This document shows, one piece after another, positions 62,834 through 64,000 of a stretch of DNA of 64,000 nucleotides (positions are counted from its first letter, which is position 1; each line of letters opens with the position of its first letter). This DNA is from Roseomonas alba (GTDB taxonomy: Bacteria; Pseudomonadota; Alphaproteobacteria; Acetobacterales; Acetobacteraceae). The notes below the pieces were generated by a model. That model searched no databases, was not told the DNA's origin, and saw only the letters and a list, made by a program, of their open reading frames with translations. The translations under genes were made by a program, and so were the position numbers. The stretch covers positions 62,001 to 126,000 of the forward strand of contig NZ_JAHYBZ010000003.1 in the NCBI RefSeq assembly GCF_019430885.1. Reading direction: 5' to 3'.

Positions 62834-64000
62834 GACTGGCTCTCCTTCTGCGCCTCGGCGGCTTCCCGGATGCGGGTCGGCGCCATGCGCCCGGCCGAGG
62901 GGCCGGAGGCGCTGAACAGATTGCCCACCGTGCGGCCGTCGTAGCAGCCCTGGCCGAAGGAGAAGCCGCAGGAGGATTTCAGGTCGAAGGCGTTCTCGGC
63001 GTATTCCCGGTGGGTGGTGGGGATGACGTAGCGATCCTCGTAATTCGCGATCGCCAGCGTGTTGTACATGTCGTCCACCTGCGCCTTGGTGAGACCGACC
63101 TTGTCGAGGATCGCGAGTTCCTCGCGGTTCTCGACGGTGCGTGCGCGCATGTGCATGCGCATCGCCATCATGCGCTGGAGGGCGAGCACGATCGGTGTCT
63201 CCGCCCCCGCCGTCAGCAGGTTCGCCAGATACTTCACCGGAATGCGCAGCGAGGCGATGTCCGGCAGCCCATCCTTCCAGCCAACATGGCCGGATTCCAC
63301 CGCGGACTGCACGGGGGAGAGCGGCGGCACGTACCAGACCATCGGCAGCGTGCGGTATTCCGGGTGCAACGGGAAAGCGATCTGCCAGTCGATGCACATC
63401 TTGTAGGTCGGACTGTTGCGCGCGGCCTCCAGCCAGGCCTCGGGCACGCCATCGCGGCGCGCCTGCTCGATCACCTTCGGATCATGCGGGTCGCAGAAGA
63501 TGTCGAGTTGCTTGCGATAAAGCTGCTGCTCATTCTCCGCGCTGGCGGCTTCCTCGATGCGGTCGGCGTCATAGAGCAACACGCCGAGATAGCGGATGCG
63601 GCCGACGCAGGTCTCGGAGCACACGGTCGGCTCGCCCGCCTCGATGCGCGGGTAGCAGAAGATGCACTTCTCGGCCTTACCGGACTGCCAGTTGTAGTAG
63701 ATCTTCTTGTAGGGGCAGGCGGAGACGCACATGCGCCAGCCCCGGCACTTCTCCTGGTCGATCAGAACGATGCCGTCCTCCTCCCGCTTGTAGATCGAGC
63801 CAGAGGGGCAGGAGGCGACGCAGGATGGGTTGAGGCAGTGCTCGCAGAGCCGCGGCAGGTAGAACATGAAGGTGTTCTCGAACTGCCCGTAGATCTGCTT
63901 CTGGATGCCTTCGAAGTTGCGGTCGACGGAGCGCTTGCGGAACTCCGTGCCCAGGATCTCCTCCCAGTTCGGGCCCCACTTGATCTCCATCCGCTCGCCG
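62830..64000 (-). CDS. narH: Respiratory nitrate reductase beta subunit, partial
   Basis: The C-terminal 390 residues of NarH, the iron-sulfur electron-transfer subunit; the N-terminus lies beyond the right edge. The apparent start ATG at 63990 is internal: the preceding codons read GER, matching the family's ITGERM. Cluster cysteines are visible (CEHCLNPSCVASCP, CRGWRMCVSACPYKK and CIFCYPRIEAGEPTVCSETC). The rest (EYRTLPMVWYVPPLSP and NLLTAGAETP) follows the E. coli protein closely. narG and probably narK lie further right. Confidence 0.97.
   Translation of the reverse strand, partial: GERMEIKWGPNWEEILGTEFRKRSVDRNFEGIQKQIYGQFENTFMFYLPRLCEHCLNPSCVASCPSGSIYKREEDGIVLIDQEKCRGWRMCVSACPYKKIYYNWQSGKAEKCIFCYPRIEAGEPTVCSETCVGRIRYLGVLLYDADRIEEAASAENEQQLYRKQLDIFCDPHDPKVIEQARRDGVPEAWLEAARNSPTYKMCIDWQIAFPLHPEYRTLPMVWYVPPLSPVQSAVESGHVGWKDGLPDIASLRIPVKYLANLLTAGAETPIVLALQRMMAMRMHMRARTVENREELAILDKVGLTKAQVDDMYNTLAIANYEDRYVIPTTHREYAENAFDLKSSCGFSFGQGCYDGRTVGNLFSASGPSAGRMAPTRIREAAEAQKESQS

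Overview
This is a GC-rich stretch (about 68-70% by eye) of an alphaproteobacterial chromosome. The best fit is Acetobacteraceae of the Roseomonas type. Supporting evidence: CarA carries an N-terminal helix-turn-helix domain; an FzlA-type GST, an Hsp20-DUF1150 pair and an lrp/trxB/lysR cluster are typical alphaproteobacterial arrangements; two Bug-type solute receptors are present; and the SOS box is of the alphaproteobacterial GTTC-N7-GTTC type. Nearly all genes are housekeeping. I see no prophage, insertion sequence, CRISPR array or secretion locus.

Layout. 1-746: the start of a membrane-anchored coiled-coil protein that runs off the left edge. 802-10264: gatB/Yqey-like gene divergent from carA; then an SDR, a LysE exporter, three tiny overlapping membrane proteins, carB, greA and ilvA. 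10770-13259: Lrp regulator divergent from trxB-lysR. 13400-14265: a candidate structured small RNA, then tag (3-methyladenine glycosylase) behind a perfect LexA box. 14328-17749: two Bug receptors and an Ldh-type dehydrogenase. 17880-25764: two tandem patatin-like lipoproteins separated by a 93-bp palindrome, a GH108-like protein, an FAH-family enzyme, an alpha/beta hydrolase, an epimerase, a TPR protein and fzlA. 26758-32740: gltD-gltB (glutamate synthase). 32998-36797: NDUFA9-like protein, tRNA-Leu(CAG), a PhyH-type dioxygenase, crcB and ribonuclease D; a 15-bp copy of the tRNA 3' end lies 1.9 kb downstream.

36908-42550 is the LPS-export/sigma-54 operon kdsD-lptC-lptA-lptB-rpoN-hpf, preceded by a sigma-54-like -24/-12 sequence. 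42683-47216: a secreted caspase-like protein, DUF1150 and Hsp20, then def-fmt-truA (formyl-Met handling plus tRNA pseudouridylation). 47378-50931: a CinA-like protein divergent from a P-type ATPase. 51116-56224, minus strand: hldD-lgt-methyltransferase-pgeF-23-aa membrane peptide-lipoprotein. 56327-57983: ubiK, a YbjN protein and an OmpA-family lipoprotein. 58089-59616: a frameshifted GGDEF gene followed by decayed DNA with an isocitrate lyase/PEP mutase remnant. 59617-64000: beta-carbonic anhydrase, a parvulin and narI-narJ-narH (respiratory nitrate reductase, cut by the right edge).

The most distinctive non-coding content is a dispersed family of two-hairpin elements, about ten copies or half-copies. 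They always lie at gene 3' ends and never in divergent promoter regions. Several are mirror-image composites of about 215-230 bp. Other signals worth a check are the small-RNA candidate, the LexA box at tag, the tRNA 3'-end duplication, the inverted repeats before the HTH-CarA fusion and the sigma-54-like site before the rpoN operon. All family names come from reading motifs by eye; no database search was run.
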